Positions 1 to 8,680 of a stretch of DNA of 64,000 nt are shown here, piece by piece. The stretch lies in assembly GCA_003331305.1 (NCBI GenBank), contig QOQB01000003.1:62001-126000 (forward strand), read 5' to 3'. The notes under the pieces are model-generated. The model searched no databases. It saw only the letters and a program-made list of their open reading frames with translations, and had not been told where the DNA came from. The first letter of the stretch is position 1; each line of letters begins with the position of its first letter. The stretch is from Flavobacteriales bacterium (GTDB lineage: Bacteria; Bacteroidota; Bacteroidia; Flavobacteriales; Flavobacteriaceae). Both the position numbers and the translations under genes were made by a program.

Positions 1-771
1 CCCGAAGAAATGCCTCTTGATATTGTATATGAAGACGATACACTTTTGGTGGTCAATAAATCCGCTGGCCTTGTTGTGCATCCTGGTCATGGAAATTACT
101 CGGGAACCCTTATCAACGGATTATTGTATCACTTTGGGCAACTTCCCAAAAACAGCAATAACCGTCCAGGACTTGTACACCGAATTGATAAAGACACTTC
201 GGGCTTATTGGTGGTTGCCAAAACCGAACACGCTATGGCGCATCTGTCACAACAATTCCACGATAAATCTTCGGAACGTCAATACTTGGCGTTGGTATGG
301 GGAGATGTAACTGACGAGATAGGAACAGTAGACGGTCATTTGGGACGTGACCCAAAAAACAGATTGCTCATGACTGTTTTTCCAGATGCTGATCTAGGTA
401 AAAATGCCGTTACTCATTATGAAGTGGTAGAACGATTTGGCTATGTAACCTTAGTGCGTTGTGTTTTGGAAACAGGTCGTACACATCAAATTAGAGCTCA
501 TATGAAACATATTGGGCACACCCTATTTAGTGATGCGCGCTATGGTGGAGATAAAATTCTAAAGGGTACTACCTTTACTAAATACAAACAGTTTGTAGAT
601 AATTGTTTTAAGCAAATGTCTAGACAAGCACTACACGCCCAAACCTTGGGTTTTGTACATCCCGAAAGCGGAGAGAAAATGTCGTTTAGTTGCCCGCTAC
701 CCCCTGACTTTGAAGGCTTAATCTATAAATGGCGCAACTACGCGCAACATCAACGATTGGGGAATTCTTGA
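1..771 (+). CDS. rluD: RluA-family 23S rRNA pseudouridine synthase (5' partial)
   Basis: Isomerises uridine to pseudouridine in 23S rRNA. The frame is open from base 1 (Pro-Glu-Glu before the ATG at 10), and that ATG falls inside the conserved run that normally opens the catalytic domain. The true start and the expected N-terminal S4 RNA-binding domain therefore lie upstream of the window. The catalytic motif HRIDKDTSG is present, with the catalytic Asp at residue 60 counted from base 10, and a later RTHQIRAHM motif is typical of RluA/C/D enzymes. The RluD assignment rather than RluC rests on overall resemblance. It is transcribed towards yaaA with no clear terminator between them. Confidence 0.9.
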   Translation, partial: PEEMPLDIVYEDDTLLVVNKSAGLVVHPGHGNYSGTLINGLLYHFGQLPKNSNNRPGLVHRIDKDTSGLLVVAKTEHAMAHLSQQFHDKSSERQYLALVWGDVTDEIGTVDGHLGRDPKNRLLMTVFPDADLGKNAVTHYEVVERFGYVTLVRCVLETGRTHQIRAHMKHIGHTLFSDARYGGDKILKGTTFTKYKQFVDNCFKQMSRQALHAQTLGFVHPESGEKMSFSCPLPPDFEGLIYKWRNYAQHQRLGNS

Positions 772-848
772 TAGTACTATTGAGTAGTTTTATGCGTTAG
801 CGTTGCCAAAGCGCGCAAGAATTGTATTTTTATGTAAAATTTTTGAAA

Positions 849-1610
849 ATGAAAATTCTGATTTCTCCAGCCAAATCTTTAGACTTCAAAAGTACACTAC
901 CAACAAATACGCATACACAGCCTGCATTTTTAAACGAGGCAGTGCAACTCAACGCTTCCTTAAAAACAAAATCCCCTGCCGAACTGCAAAAGTTGATGCA
1001 TATCTCTGAAAAGTTGGCAACTCTAAATTGGGAACGAAATCAACAGTTTACAACACCTTTTACTAATGACAACGCACGTCCTGCTGTATTTGCGTTTAAC
1101 GGAGATGTGTATTCCGGCTTAGATGCGTATTCGTTTAGCGAAAATGCATTAGATATTGCACAACATAACCTCCGTATTTTATCGGGACTTTACGGCATAT
1201 TAAAACCGTTGGACTTGATGCAACCCTACAGGCTAGAAATGGGAACTTCATTTGGTTTGAATGGTCATAAAACTCTTTATGCGTTTTGGAAAGATCAACT
1301 TACGACGCATTTAAAAAACGAACTTTTACCCTCAGAGTTGGTAGTGAATTTAGCCAGTAAAGAATACGCTAGCGCAATTGACTTTGATGCACTCAAAACA
1401 CCTGTTATCCATCCCGTATTTAAAGACTTCAAAAATGGAAAACTTAAGATTATTTCATTCTTTGCCAAAAAAGCACGCGGACTTATGGCGCGCCAATTAA
1501 TAGAGTCAAATGCCAAAACAATTGATGACGTATTGATGTTTGCTGCTGATGGTTATTCGTACAATGAACTGGAAACTGTTGACGCTAATCAACCTGTTTT
1601 CGTTCGGTAG
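849..1610 (+). CDS. yaaA: YaaA family peroxide stress protein (UPF0246)
   Basis: A 253-residue cytosolic protein of the YaaA/UPF0246 family. The E. coli member lowers free intracellular iron during peroxide stress and binds DNA. The N-terminus MKILISPAKSLDF is the family signature, which fixes the start at 849 rather than at an in-frame ATG 27 bases earlier. Further family blocks visible are FNGDVYSGLDA, LSGLYGILKPLDLMQPYRLEMGT in part, and NLASKEYASAI. The last 22 bases overlap the convergent thx gene on the other strand. The biochemical role is taken from the family and not shown by the sequence. Confidence 0.92.
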   Translation: MKILISPAKSLDFKSTLPTNTHTQPAFLNEAVQLNASLKTKSPAELQKLMHISEKLATLNWERNQQFTTPFTNDNARPAVFAFNGDVYSGLDAYSFSENALDIAQHNLRILSGLYGILKPLDLMQPYRLEMGTSFGLNGHKTLYAFWKDQLTTHLKNELLPSELVVNLASKEYASAIDFDALKTPVIHPVFKDFKNGKLKIISFFAKKARGLMARQLIESNAKTIDDVLMFAADGYSYNELETVDANQPVFVR

Positions 1611-1702
1611 CTTTTTGTTTGTTTTTTTGATCGTGGCCTTCTAACGCCGAAGGATTTATTTACGATTTTACCACGACGTGTTTTTTTATCTCCTTTTCCC
1701 AT
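1589..1702 (-). CDS. 30S ribosomal protein Thx (bTHX), 37 aa
   Basis: A very short, highly basic protein starting MGKGDKKTRRGKIV and continuing with a GVRRPRSKK block. This matches the Thx/THX family of Thermus and Bacteroidota, which sits in the 30S head and stabilises the 16S rRNA fold. It is read on the minus strand from ATG at 1702 to TGA at 1589-1591. About 14 of 37 residues are Lys or Arg, and there are no acidic residues after Asp5. It lies downstream of trpA on the same strand, and its last seven codons plus stop overlap the 3' end of yaaA. A stable inverted repeat sits in its upstream region (1719-1760). Confidence 0.85.
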   Translation of the reverse strand: MGKGDKKTRRGKIVNKSFGVRRPRSKKQTKSYRTKTG

Positions 1703-1718
1703 GTTGATTTGGTTTTAA

Positions 1719-1760
1719 CCCAAATCACACATGTGTCCGATTGGACACATTAGATTTGGG
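1719..1760 (-). promoter_or_regulatory. Two-part stem-loop between trpA and thx
   Basis: An outer perfect 8-bp stem (CCCAAATC at 1719-1726 with GATTTGGG at 1753-1760) encloses a second perfect 8-bp stem (ATGTGTCC at 1731-1738 with GGACACAT at 1743-1750) around a GATT tetraloop, with a 4x2 internal loop between the two stems. No T-run of the length expected for an intrinsic terminator follows on either strand. It lies 16 bases before the thx start and 24 bases after the trpA stop. It could be a processing site, an mRNA-stabilising 3' end for trpA, or a structured thx leader. Confidence 0.6.
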
Positions 1761-1784
1761 AGTTAAGCATAAATGTATAAAAAA

Positions 1785-2546
1785 TTAGCGTATTTGCGTC
1801 ACAAAGTCAGAAACACTATCAGCACCGTTTGCTTCAAGATGTTTAATAAACGCTGAGCCAATGATAGCCCCTTTGCTGTGTGCTGTAGCCGCTTCATAGG
1901 TCTCGGCGTTACTGATGCCAAAACCAACCAAAAGTTTTGCGTTAAGATTCATGGCACCAATACGTTTAAAATAGTCAGCTTGCGCATCGCCAAAACTACT
2001 TTGCGCTCCTGTGGTTGCGGCACTACTTACCATATAAATAAATCCTTCAGACACTTCATCGATAAATCGGATGCGTTCATCTGGTGTTTGCGGAGTAATC
2101 AAAAACATATTAAGCAATCCGTATTGCTGAAATAATGCTTTATATTTTTCATGATACACATCAACTGGAAGGTCTGGAATGATAAGTCCATCAATACCAA
2201 CTCCTTGACATCTTTGACAAAAGCGCTCTACGCCGTATTGCATCATTGGATTAAAATATCCCATTACAATCAGCGGTACGTTTACATGCTTACGCACGTC
2301 TTTGAGTTGATCAAAAAGCTTGTCCGTGGTCATGCCGTTGCGAAGCGCTTGTGTAGAACTTTCTTGTATGGTGGGACCATCTGCTAATGGATCAGAGAAC
2401 GGTAACCCTAATTCAATCATGTCTACTCCGGATGCCTCCAATTGTTTTAGTATACTTACAGTATCGTTTAGGTTTGGAAATCCAGCGGTAAAATAAATGG
2501 ATAGCAGTTTTTTATCTTGCTCGAGTACGGATTGAATGCGGTTCAT
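1785..2546 (-). CDS. trpA: Tryptophan synthase alpha subunit
   Basis: Cleaves indole-3-glycerol phosphate to indole and glyceraldehyde 3-phosphate, passing indole through the tunnel to TrpB. It is 253 residues and a TIM barrel. The catalytic pair is visible as Glu45 and Asp56 in IELGLPFSDPLADGP. The C-terminal phosphate-binding GFGIS block and IIGSAFIKH are also present. The start MNRIQSVL at 2546 is chosen over an ATG five codons upstream. It is separated from the rest of the trp genes by mscL and has a consensus promoter of its own at 2576-2606. Confidence 0.95.
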   Translation of the reverse strand: MNRIQSVLEQDKKLLSIYFTAGFPNLNDTVSILKQLEASGVDMIELGLPFSDPLADGPTIQESSTQALRNGMTTDKLFDQLKDVRKHVNVPLIVMGYFNPMMQYGVERFCQRCQGVGIDGLIIPDLPVDVYHEKYKALFQQYGLLNMFLITPQTPDERIRFIDEVSEGFIYMVSSAATTGAQSSFGDAQADYFKRIGAMNLNAKLLVGFGISNAETYEAATAHSKGAIIGSAFIKHLEANGADSVSDFVTQIR

Positions 2547-2575
2547 GTAATAAAGGCTCACTTTATTTTAAAGTC

Positions 2576-2606
2576 CAAAAATACTCTTTTACAAAAGTCT
2601 AGACAA
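2576..2606 (-). promoter_or_regulatory. Internal promoter for trpA
   Basis: On the minus strand a TTG (2604-2606) is followed 20 bases later by TATTTTTG (2576-2583), matching the Bacteroidota -33/-7 pattern TTG-N17-23-TAnnTTTG. The predicted transcript starts about 25 bases before the trpA ATG. It would let trpA and thx be transcribed independently of the trp attenuator and of mscL. Confidence 0.6.
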
Positions 2607-2620
2607 CAAAAAGTTAGTGT

Positions 2621-3070
2621 CTACTTTTTTTTGAGTAAGTCTCTTATTTCGGTCAGTAATTCTTCTTGCTTGGAGGGAGCAGGCGGTGCTGCTGAAGCTT
2701 GTTCTTCATCTTCTTCTGCTACTAGCGTGTCTTTTATTTTGTTGTAAAATTTTACCACCAAAAAAATGGAAAAAGCCACAATGAGAAAGGTAATTACTGT
2801 ATTGATAAACAGGCCATACCGTATGGCAATTTCTGTGGAAGAGTCCGCTTCAGTAGCAGCTTGAATTACATATTTGAATGAAGCGAAGTCAACGCCGCCG
2901 ATAAGCTTTCCAATGGGTGGCATGATGATGTCATTCACCAATGATTTTACGATTGCCCCAAAGTAAGTGGCCATAATTAGGCCGACGGCTAACTCTATGA
3001 CGTTACCTTTGCTTATAAACTTTTTAAACTCTTTGATGAATGGTGTGTTTAACACCCCTTTTAGCTTCAT
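2621..3070 (-). CDS. mscL: Large-conductance mechanosensitive channel MscL
   Basis: Forms a homopentameric inner-membrane safety valve that opens under osmotic downshock. The protein is 149 residues. The amphipathic N-terminus FIKEFKKFISKGN leads into TM1 (IELAVGLIMATYFGAIVKSLVNDIIMPP in part), then a periplasmic loop, TM2 (FINTVITFLIVAFSIFLVV), and a charged C-terminal bundle helix ending in lysines. The start at 3070 (MKLKGVLN) is preferred over an upstream ATG at 3115, because the additional 15 residues do not look like the family. It sits inside the trp operon between trpB and trpA, with about 75 bases on each side. Confidence 0.93.
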   Translation of the reverse strand: MKLKGVLNTPFIKEFKKFISKGNVIELAVGLIMATYFGAIVKSLVNDIIMPPIGKLIGGVDFASFKYVIQAATEADSSTEIAIRYGLFINTVITFLIVAFSIFLVVKFYNKIKDTLVAEEDEEQASAAPPAPSKQEELLTEIRDLLKKK

Positions 3071-3145
3071 ATACCAAAATGTATTTAATTCAGTTTTTGA
3101 ATTAGTAAGGGGCATATACAGTTACTAAAGTACGTTATTTTAAAC

Positions 3146-4330
3146 TTATAGTTTAAAATAATCAATATAGGTTTCAAGGTCTTTGTCGCCACGCCCCGAA
3201 CAATTAAAGAGTAATACGTCGTTGGGCTCAAACTTTCGCTCATCCAGCAGTGCAAATGCGTGCGCCGTTTCAATGGCAGGAATAATGCCTTCCATCTGTG
3301 AAAGCGAAAGCCCCCAGTCCATAGCTTCTTGGTCAGGAATAGAAACAAATTCAGCTCGTTGACTTCGATATAAATGCGCATGCATAGGTCCAACACCCGG
3401 ATAGTCTAAACCTGCCGAAATGGAGTAAGGCTCGGTGATTTGTCCATCTGGAGTTTGCATGAGTAACGTTTTGCTTCCATGGATAACACCTTCTTTTCCC
3501 AAAGCTGAGGTTGCGGCACTTTCCCCCGAGTCAATACCTTTTCCTGCGGCTTCTACTGCAATAATATTCACACGTGGATCGTCTAAATAATGATAATAAA
3601 TACCAGCAGCGTTGCTTCCACCACCTACGCATGCAATAACGTGGTCGGGGTAATCACGACCTTCAAATTCTTGTAATTGCGTTTTGCATTCTTCGCTGAT
3701 TATAGCCTGAAAACGCGCTACCATATCCGGGTAAGGATGCGGCCCAACTACAGAGCCAATAATATAATGCGTATCAACAGGGTTGTTGATCCAATCGCGA
3801 ATGGCTTCATTGGTTGAGTCCTTTAGTGTTTTACTCCCCGATTGTGCAGATCTGACTTCTGCGCCTAACATTTTCATGCGGGCTACATTAGGGGCTTGTC
3901 GCTTAATATCCAATTCGCCCATATACACGATGCATTCGATGCCCATAAGCGCACAAACGGTAGCCGTAGCTACGCCGTGTTGTCCAGCACCTGTTTCTGC
4001 AATGATGCGATTTTTACCCAAACGTTTTGCCAATAGAATTTGCCCAATAGTATTGTTGATTTTGTGCGCACCTGTGTGACATAAATCTTCTCGTTTTAGG
4101 TAAATTTTGGTGTTGTATTTTTCGGATAAACGGGATGCAAAATAGAGTGGTGTTGGCCTTCCGACATAATCTTTAAGCAACTGATCAAATTCGGCTTTAA
4201 AGTCGGCTTGTGCTGTAATTTCCAAATAGCTTTGTCGTAGCTCTTCCACATTTGGATAGAGCATTTCTGGGATATAGGCTCCACCAAAATCGCCGTAGTA
4301 GCCTTTTTCATTTACATTATAGGTATTCAT
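3146..4330 (-). CDS. trpB: Tryptophan synthase beta subunit
   Basis: PLP enzyme that condenses indole with serine to give tryptophan. It is 394 residues, the normal length. The Schiff-base lysine is Lys90 in HTGAHKINNT, the phosphate-binding glycine loop GGGSNAAG is present, and the C-terminal NCSGRGDKD motif is intact. Its start overlaps the trpF stop by four bases (ATGA), so translation of the two is probably coupled. It is the last gene of the tightly overlapping trpE-B block. Confidence 0.97.
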   Translation of the reverse strand: MNTYNVNEKGYYGDFGGAYIPEMLYPNVEELRQSYLEITAQADFKAEFDQLLKDYVGRPTPLYFASRLSEKYNTKIYLKREDLCHTGAHKINNTIGQILLAKRLGKNRIIAETGAGQHGVATATVCALMGIECIVYMGELDIKRQAPNVARMKMLGAEVRSAQSGSKTLKDSTNEAIRDWINNPVDTHYIIGSVVGPHPYPDMVARFQAIISEECKTQLQEFEGRDYPDHVIACVGGGSNAAGIYYHYLDDPRVNIIAVEAAGKGIDSGESAATSALGKEGVIHGSKTLLMQTPDGQITEPYSISAGLDYPGVGPMHAHLYRSQRAEFVSIPDQEAMDWGLSLSQMEGIIPAIETAHAFALLDERKFEPNDVLLFNCSGRGDKDLETYIDYFKL

Positions 4331-4935
4331 AGCGCTAATTTTTCTTTAAAATTTTTAAGTTGCTCCACATTTTTAACCGCTGGAGCAGTTTCAAATTTAC
4401 TGTTTACATCAATAGCATATACAGGTAAATCTGCATTGCGAAGTTCGTTAATCTTATTAATTTCTGCCAACCCTATGCCACCACTTATAAAAAAGGGTAA
4501 ATCAAAACTGTAATTTTCTAAAATAGACCAGTCAAAAGTAGTTCCATTTCCCCCAGGCATGGGCCCTTTGGTGTCAAATAAGAAAAAGTCACAATAGGGA
4601 AGGTAGTCAAGGAGAATGTCAAACTCAAAATCTTCTCCAACACCAAATGCTTTTATTACTTGTGTCTTGCCTTGCAGTTCACGACACTGTTGTGGCGATT
4701 CGTTTCCGTGCAATTGCACTGCACCTAATTTGAATGTTGTGATAGCATGTTCAATTTCATTCAAAGGCGTATCTACAAAAACCCCCACTTTGATTATCGT
4801 AGTAGGAATATCTGGCGGGCTAACGCAATAACGTTTGGAGCCATCCCATAAAATAAACCCCATATAATCAGGGTGTAGTGCTGCTATTTCAGCAACATTT
4901 TTGGGTTCGCGCATGCCACATACTTTTAATTTCAT
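4327..4935 (-). CDS. trpF: Phosphoribosylanthranilate isomerase
   Basis: Amadori rearrangement of N-(5-phosphoribosyl)anthranilate to CdRP. A single-domain TIM barrel of 202 residues, starting MKLKVCGMREP with the catalytic Cys at residue 6. The general-acid Asp is in the C-terminal YAIDVNSKFE block, and the phosphate-binding FISGGIG is present. It is a separate gene rather than a TrpC-TrpF fusion. It overlaps trpC and trpB by four bases on each side. Confidence 0.95.
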   Translation of the reverse strand: MKLKVCGMREPKNVAEIAALHPDYMGFILWDGSKRYCVSPPDIPTTIIKVGVFVDTPLNEIEHAITTFKLGAVQLHGNESPQQCRELQGKTQVIKAFGVGEDFEFDILLDYLPYCDFFLFDTKGPMPGGNGTTFDWSILENYSFDLPFFISGGIGLAEINKINELRNADLPVYAIDVNSKFETAPAVKNVEQLKNFKEKLAL

Positions 4936-5717
4936 GGCCTAAATGTTTTGATAAACTGTTGCGCAGCATCACCAGGATATTCTTCCAACATAAAATGTTC
5001 GCCCATCAAAAAGCCATCAAAGCCTACTTTTTGTAATGTGCCAATAGCGCTGTGTGAAGAAATTCCGCTTTCGGAAATTTTGACTTTATCAGATGGAATG
5101 TATTCCGCCAACGATAAACTTGTATCTAGTGATACAGAAAAATCGTTAAGATTACGATTATTTACTCCAACCACATCAATAAATTCTAAAGGCGATTCAT
5201 CGAGTTCAGTTTTATTATGGATTTCGAGAAGTACTTCCAGACCAATGCTTTTGGCGGTTTTGGCTAAAAGATTCGTTTCATCTGCGGATAAACATGCCGC
5301 AATAAGTAAAACAGCATCAGCGCCATAGGCTTTTGCTTCATGAATTTGATAGGCATCAACAATAAACTCTTTTCGTAATAACGAAAGGTTACAAGCGCTT
5401 CGTACGATAAGCAGGTCTTCTAGCGAACCCCCAAAGTATTGATTATTTGTTAGTACAGACATGGCTGCCACACCTGCTTTTTCATAGCCTTGTGCCACCG
5501 CTGCAACTCTAGATTGCAGCTTGATTTCTGGCTTGGAAGGCGACCGTCTTTTGTGTTCCGCCACGATGCCCAATGGCGTATTTTTTATGGCGTTAGAAAA
5601 TGAAATGATTTGCCTGTTGTAAAGAGGCATGTCATACAGTTGCGTTTGAGAAACTACAGCTTTTTTAAGTGTAATTTCTTTTCGTTGGTCTGCAACAATT
5701 TGTGCTAAAATACTCAT
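4932..5717 (-). CDS. trpC: Indole-3-glycerol phosphate synthase
   Basis: Closes CdRP to indole-3-glycerol phosphate with loss of CO2. It is 261 residues. The active-site block IVAEHKRRSPSK, the later FIVDAYQIHEAKAYGADAVLLI region (shown in part) and the VGVNNRNL and ISESGI motifs are all present and in order. It overlaps trpD upstream and trpF downstream by four bases each. Confidence 0.96.
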   Translation of the reverse strand: MSILAQIVADQRKEITLKKAVVSQTQLYDMPLYNRQIISFSNAIKNTPLGIVAEHKRRSPSKPEIKLQSRVAAVAQGYEKAGVAAMSVLTNNQYFGGSLEDLLIVRSACNLSLLRKEFIVDAYQIHEAKAYGADAVLLIAACLSADETNLLAKTAKSIGLEVLLEIHNKTELDESPLEFIDVVGVNNRNLNDFSVSLDTSLSLAEYIPSDKVKISESGISSHSAIGTLQKVGFDGFLMGEHFMLEEYPGDAAQQFIKTFRP

Positions 5718-6712
5718 GACTTGCTTAGCTCTAAAAGTTTAGTAAATGCGTATAATGCCTTCTTTGATTCGATAGACTCTTGAGCTTTGGCGTAGCCTTC
5801 AGTTAACGAAATATCTAAGGCAGTTGCAATAGCTGTTCCTGCATTGGCACATACTACTTGCTTTTGTGCATCAGTGGCCTCGTTTTTTAAAACAGCCTCG
5901 AAAATAGCTGCGGCAGCTTCCACAGTATTACCCCCTCCAATTTCTTTTGGTGAAAGGGGTTTAAGTCCAAAATCGGAAGGACGAATAAGCATCTCTCCAT
6001 TTTTAGAAACAGCTTTGGTAGCTCCAGTAAGCGAAATTTCGTCATAGCCATCTAACGCATGTAAAATACAAAAATTGGTGTCTGTATCTTGAAATAAAAA
6101 GTGATACAATCGTAATAATGCCAGATTGAAAACCCCTACTATTTGTTGTTTGGGAGTACATGGGTTTACCAACGGCCCAAGCATGTTAAAAAACGTTTTG
6201 AGCTGCAACGCACGGCGAATAGGTGCTACGTGTTTCATAGCAGGGTGAAACAACGGTGCGTGCAAGACACAAATCCCTGCCGTATCAATACACTTTTCTA
6301 AAAAATCGACATCGTTGGAAAAACGGACTCCCAAATATTCCATTACATTACTTGAACCACATGACGAAGAAACGCCATAATTTCCATGCTTTGCTACATG
6401 TACACCTGAGCCTGCTGTTACAAATGATGATAGTGTAGAAATATTAAAAGTGTCTTTTCCGTCACCTCCTGTCCCGCATAAATCAATAGGGTTGTAAGCA
6501 GATAAATCTACTGAAACACAAAGTGCTAAAAGCGCATCGCGAAAGCCAGCCAATTCCTCAACCGCAATACTTCGCATCATAAATACACTCAAAAAAGCGG
6601 TGATTTGATACGGATTACCAGCACCACTACCAATAAACAGTAACGCCTCTTTCGCTTCTTGTCGCGAGAGCTTTTCGTGTTGAGTCAGTCTAATTAAAAT
6701 TTCTTTTATCAT
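5714..6712 (-). CDS. trpD: Anthranilate phosphoribosyltransferase
   Basis: Transfers phosphoribose from PRPP to anthranilate. It is 332 residues. The glycine-rich PRPP-binding loop CGTGGDGKDTFNIST is intact, as is the KHGNYGVSS block that contacts anthranilate. Not fused to trpG; the amidotransferase is a separate gene immediately upstream with a four-base overlap. Confidence 0.96.
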   Translation of the reverse strand: MIKEILIRLTQHEKLSRQEAKEALLFIGSGAGNPYQITAFLSVFMMRSIAVEELAGFRDALLALCVSVDLSAYNPIDLCGTGGDGKDTFNISTLSSFVTAGSGVHVAKHGNYGVSSSCGSSNVMEYLGVRFSNDVDFLEKCIDTAGICVLHAPLFHPAMKHVAPIRRALQLKTFFNMLGPLVNPCTPKQQIVGVFNLALLRLYHFLFQDTDTNFCILHALDGYDEISLTGATKAVSKNGEMLIRPSDFGLKPLSPKEIGGGNTVEAAAAIFEAVLKNEATDAQKQVVCANAGTAIATALDISLTEGYAKAQESIESKKALYAFTKLLELSKS

Positions 6713-7269
6713 AGTTTAACCCAGTTTTTGAGCAGTTGCTTTCCGTTTGGTGTAAGCACTGATTCAGGATGAAATTGTACACCATACAGCGGATAACTCT
6801 CGTGTTTAAATGCCATCACTTGTCCGTTTTCTTCCTCAGCCAACAACACAAATCCTTCAGGAAGTGGTTTGTTGACTACCCATGAGTGATAGCGTCCAAC
6901 ATCAAACTTTTCCGCAAGCCCATCAAATAATGGATCATCTTGTAATACGCTTATGGCGCTGGCAACGCCATGAAAAACGGTAGACAGATTTGTTAACGTT
7001 CCGCCAAAAACTTCCGCAATGGCTTGATGCCCTAAGCAAACGCCCAGCATGGGAATGGTTTTTGCGTATCTTTCGATTACAAGCTTTAATAGTCCCGCTT
7101 CATCAGGTATTCCTGGGCCTGGCGAAAGCACAATCTTATCAAATGCAGTAACTTCTTCCAACTCAAATTGATCGTTTCGTTTCACGGTAGCCATACAATC
7201 GAGCTCTTCTAAGTAGTGAACTAGATTGAAGGTGAATGAGTCGTAGTTGTCTATAACTAATATGTTCAT
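6709..7269 (-). CDS. trpG: Anthranilate synthase glutamine amidotransferase component
   Basis: Class I glutamine amidotransferase (186 residues) that supplies ammonia to TrpE. The catalytic triad is visible: Cys78 in MLGVCLGHQ, and the His-Glu pair in GVQFHPESV near the C-terminus. The N-terminus ILVIDNYDSFTFNLV is diagnostic for TrpG/PabA. Such subunits can serve both TrpE and PabB; the operon position argues for tryptophan synthesis. Confidence 0.95.
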   Translation of the reverse strand: MNILVIDNYDSFTFNLVHYLEELDCMATVKRNDQFELEEVTAFDKIVLSPGPGIPDEAGLLKLVIERYAKTIPMLGVCLGHQAIAEVFGGTLTNLSTVFHGVASAISVLQDDPLFDGLAEKFDVGRYHSWVVNKPLPEGFVLLAEEENGQVMAFKHESYPLYGVQFHPESVLTPNGKQLLKNWVKL

Positions 7270-8669
7270 GGAAATTGTTTTTCTGCCTTGTCCATAGCGG
7301 TGTTAAGCGCTCTCAATTTGTTATATACTTCTTGTAATTCACTTTCAGGTTGTGATTTTGACACGACCCCTGCACCAGCATGGTAGTGCAATACATTGTC
7401 TTTACTCAAGAATGAGCGTATAATGATGGCGTGATTGTAGTTCCCTTTGAAATCAATAAAACCAATAGCTCCACCATAAAAAGCTCGATCGATATTTTCG
7501 TACGAATCAATAAGTTGCATGGCACGGTGTTTTGGTGCTCCGCTGAGTGTTCCAGCAGGAAAGGTATCTGCCACTATTTGCATGGTGGAGGTATCTGCTT
7601 TTTTATGCCCTGTAACCTTTGACACCAAGTGAATGACGTGTGAATAAAACTGTACTTCACGGTCTTTCTCTACGGCTACATTGTGCCCGTGACGACTCAA
7701 ATCATTTCGTGCCAAATCGACCAACATCATGTGCTCAGCATTTTCTTTAAGGTCTTTAGCTAGTTCTTTGGCCTTCGCTTCGTCCTGAGCGTCATTTCCG
7801 GTTCGGATAAACGTTCCTGCAATGGGATGAATTTCGGCGACGCCATCTTGTACAACCAACTGTGCCTCTGGCGAGCTACCAAAAATTTTATAATTTCCTA
7901 AATCAAAGTAAAAAATATAGGGGGAAGGATTGATTGAGCGTAACACACGATACAAGCTAAAATCATCTCCTTTAAACGCTTGTGTAAAGCGCCTAGATAA
8001 TACAATTTGGAAAACATCTCCTCGCATACAATGATGGATGCCTTTTTTGACCAATTCCACAAATTCATCATCACTCATGTTTGAAGCGGATGAGCCTTCC
8101 TTGTGAAAGGCAAACGAATCACGCGCAGGCGCTTGAAGCAATTTAACTACCTCATCTAGGTTACTGTCAGACGCGTAGCAATGCGCAAACAATTTGGCTT
8201 GGTTGTTAAATACATTTACCGCAATAATATTTTGATATAGCGCATAGTAAATTTCAGGAACCCCTGTGGTACTTTCTTTACTTGCTAAGTCAATATCTTC
8301 AAAATATTGTACTGCTTCGTAGGCAGTGTATCCAAAAAGTCCGTTAGCTAAAAAGCGCGTTTCGGGCAAGTAGGTGTCAAAACTCGATACAAATGTTTCA
8401 AGAGCATCAACAACCGAAACTTCTTTTGTCAGGGTAGTTTCATTTCTTGTCCCGTCTGGAAAGGTTTGCGTCAATAGCTTATTCTGCACCTTAAAGCTGG
8501 CTATGGGGTTAAAGCATAAATAAGCAACACTGTTGTCGTTTGCACCATAATCAGAACTCTCCAAAAGCACGCTTTCGGGGAATGCGTCTCTAATTTTAAG
8601 GTACATATTCACCGGAGTCATAGTGTCGGTGAGCAGCTCACATGTATCCGTTTTGAGTTCAAACTTCAT
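7266..8669 (-). CDS. trpE: Anthranilate synthase component I
   Basis: Makes anthranilate from chorismate. It is 467 residues. The N-terminal feedback-binding motif LLESSDYG is present, consistent with allosteric inhibition by tryptophan. The C-terminal chorismate-binding domain carries PIAGTFIRTG, the LVDLARNDLSR block and FPAGTLSGAPK. First structural gene of the operon. Its ATG lies 11 bases after the T-run of the attenuator, so any transcript that reads it must have escaped that terminator. Confidence 0.97.
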   Translation of the reverse strand: MKFELKTDTCELLTDTMTPVNMYLKIRDAFPESVLLESSDYGANDNSVAYLCFNPIASFKVQNKLLTQTFPDGTRNETTLTKEVSVVDALETFVSSFDTYLPETRFLANGLFGYTAYEAVQYFEDIDLASKESTTGVPEIYYALYQNIIAVNVFNNQAKLFAHCYASDSNLDEVVKLLQAPARDSFAFHKEGSSASNMSDDEFVELVKKGIHHCMRGDVFQIVLSRRFTQAFKGDDFSLYRVLRSINPSPYIFYFDLGNYKIFGSSPEAQLVVQDGVAEIHPIAGTFIRTGNDAQDEAKAKELAKDLKENAEHMMLVDLARNDLSRHGHNVAVEKDREVQFYSHVIHLVSKVTGHKKADTSTMQIVADTFPAGTLSGAPKHRAMQLIDSYENIDRAFYGGAIGFIDFKGNYNHAIIIRSFLSKDNVLHYHAGAGVVSKSQPESELQEVYNKLRALNTAMDKAEKQFP

Positions 8670-8680
8670 AGGTCAAAAAT

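Noticed and set aside
3083-3099. AATTCAGTTTTTGAATT palindrome upstream of mscL as an operator
   Set aside because: AT-rich 6-bp arms such as these arise often by chance here, and no regulator gene is nearby.
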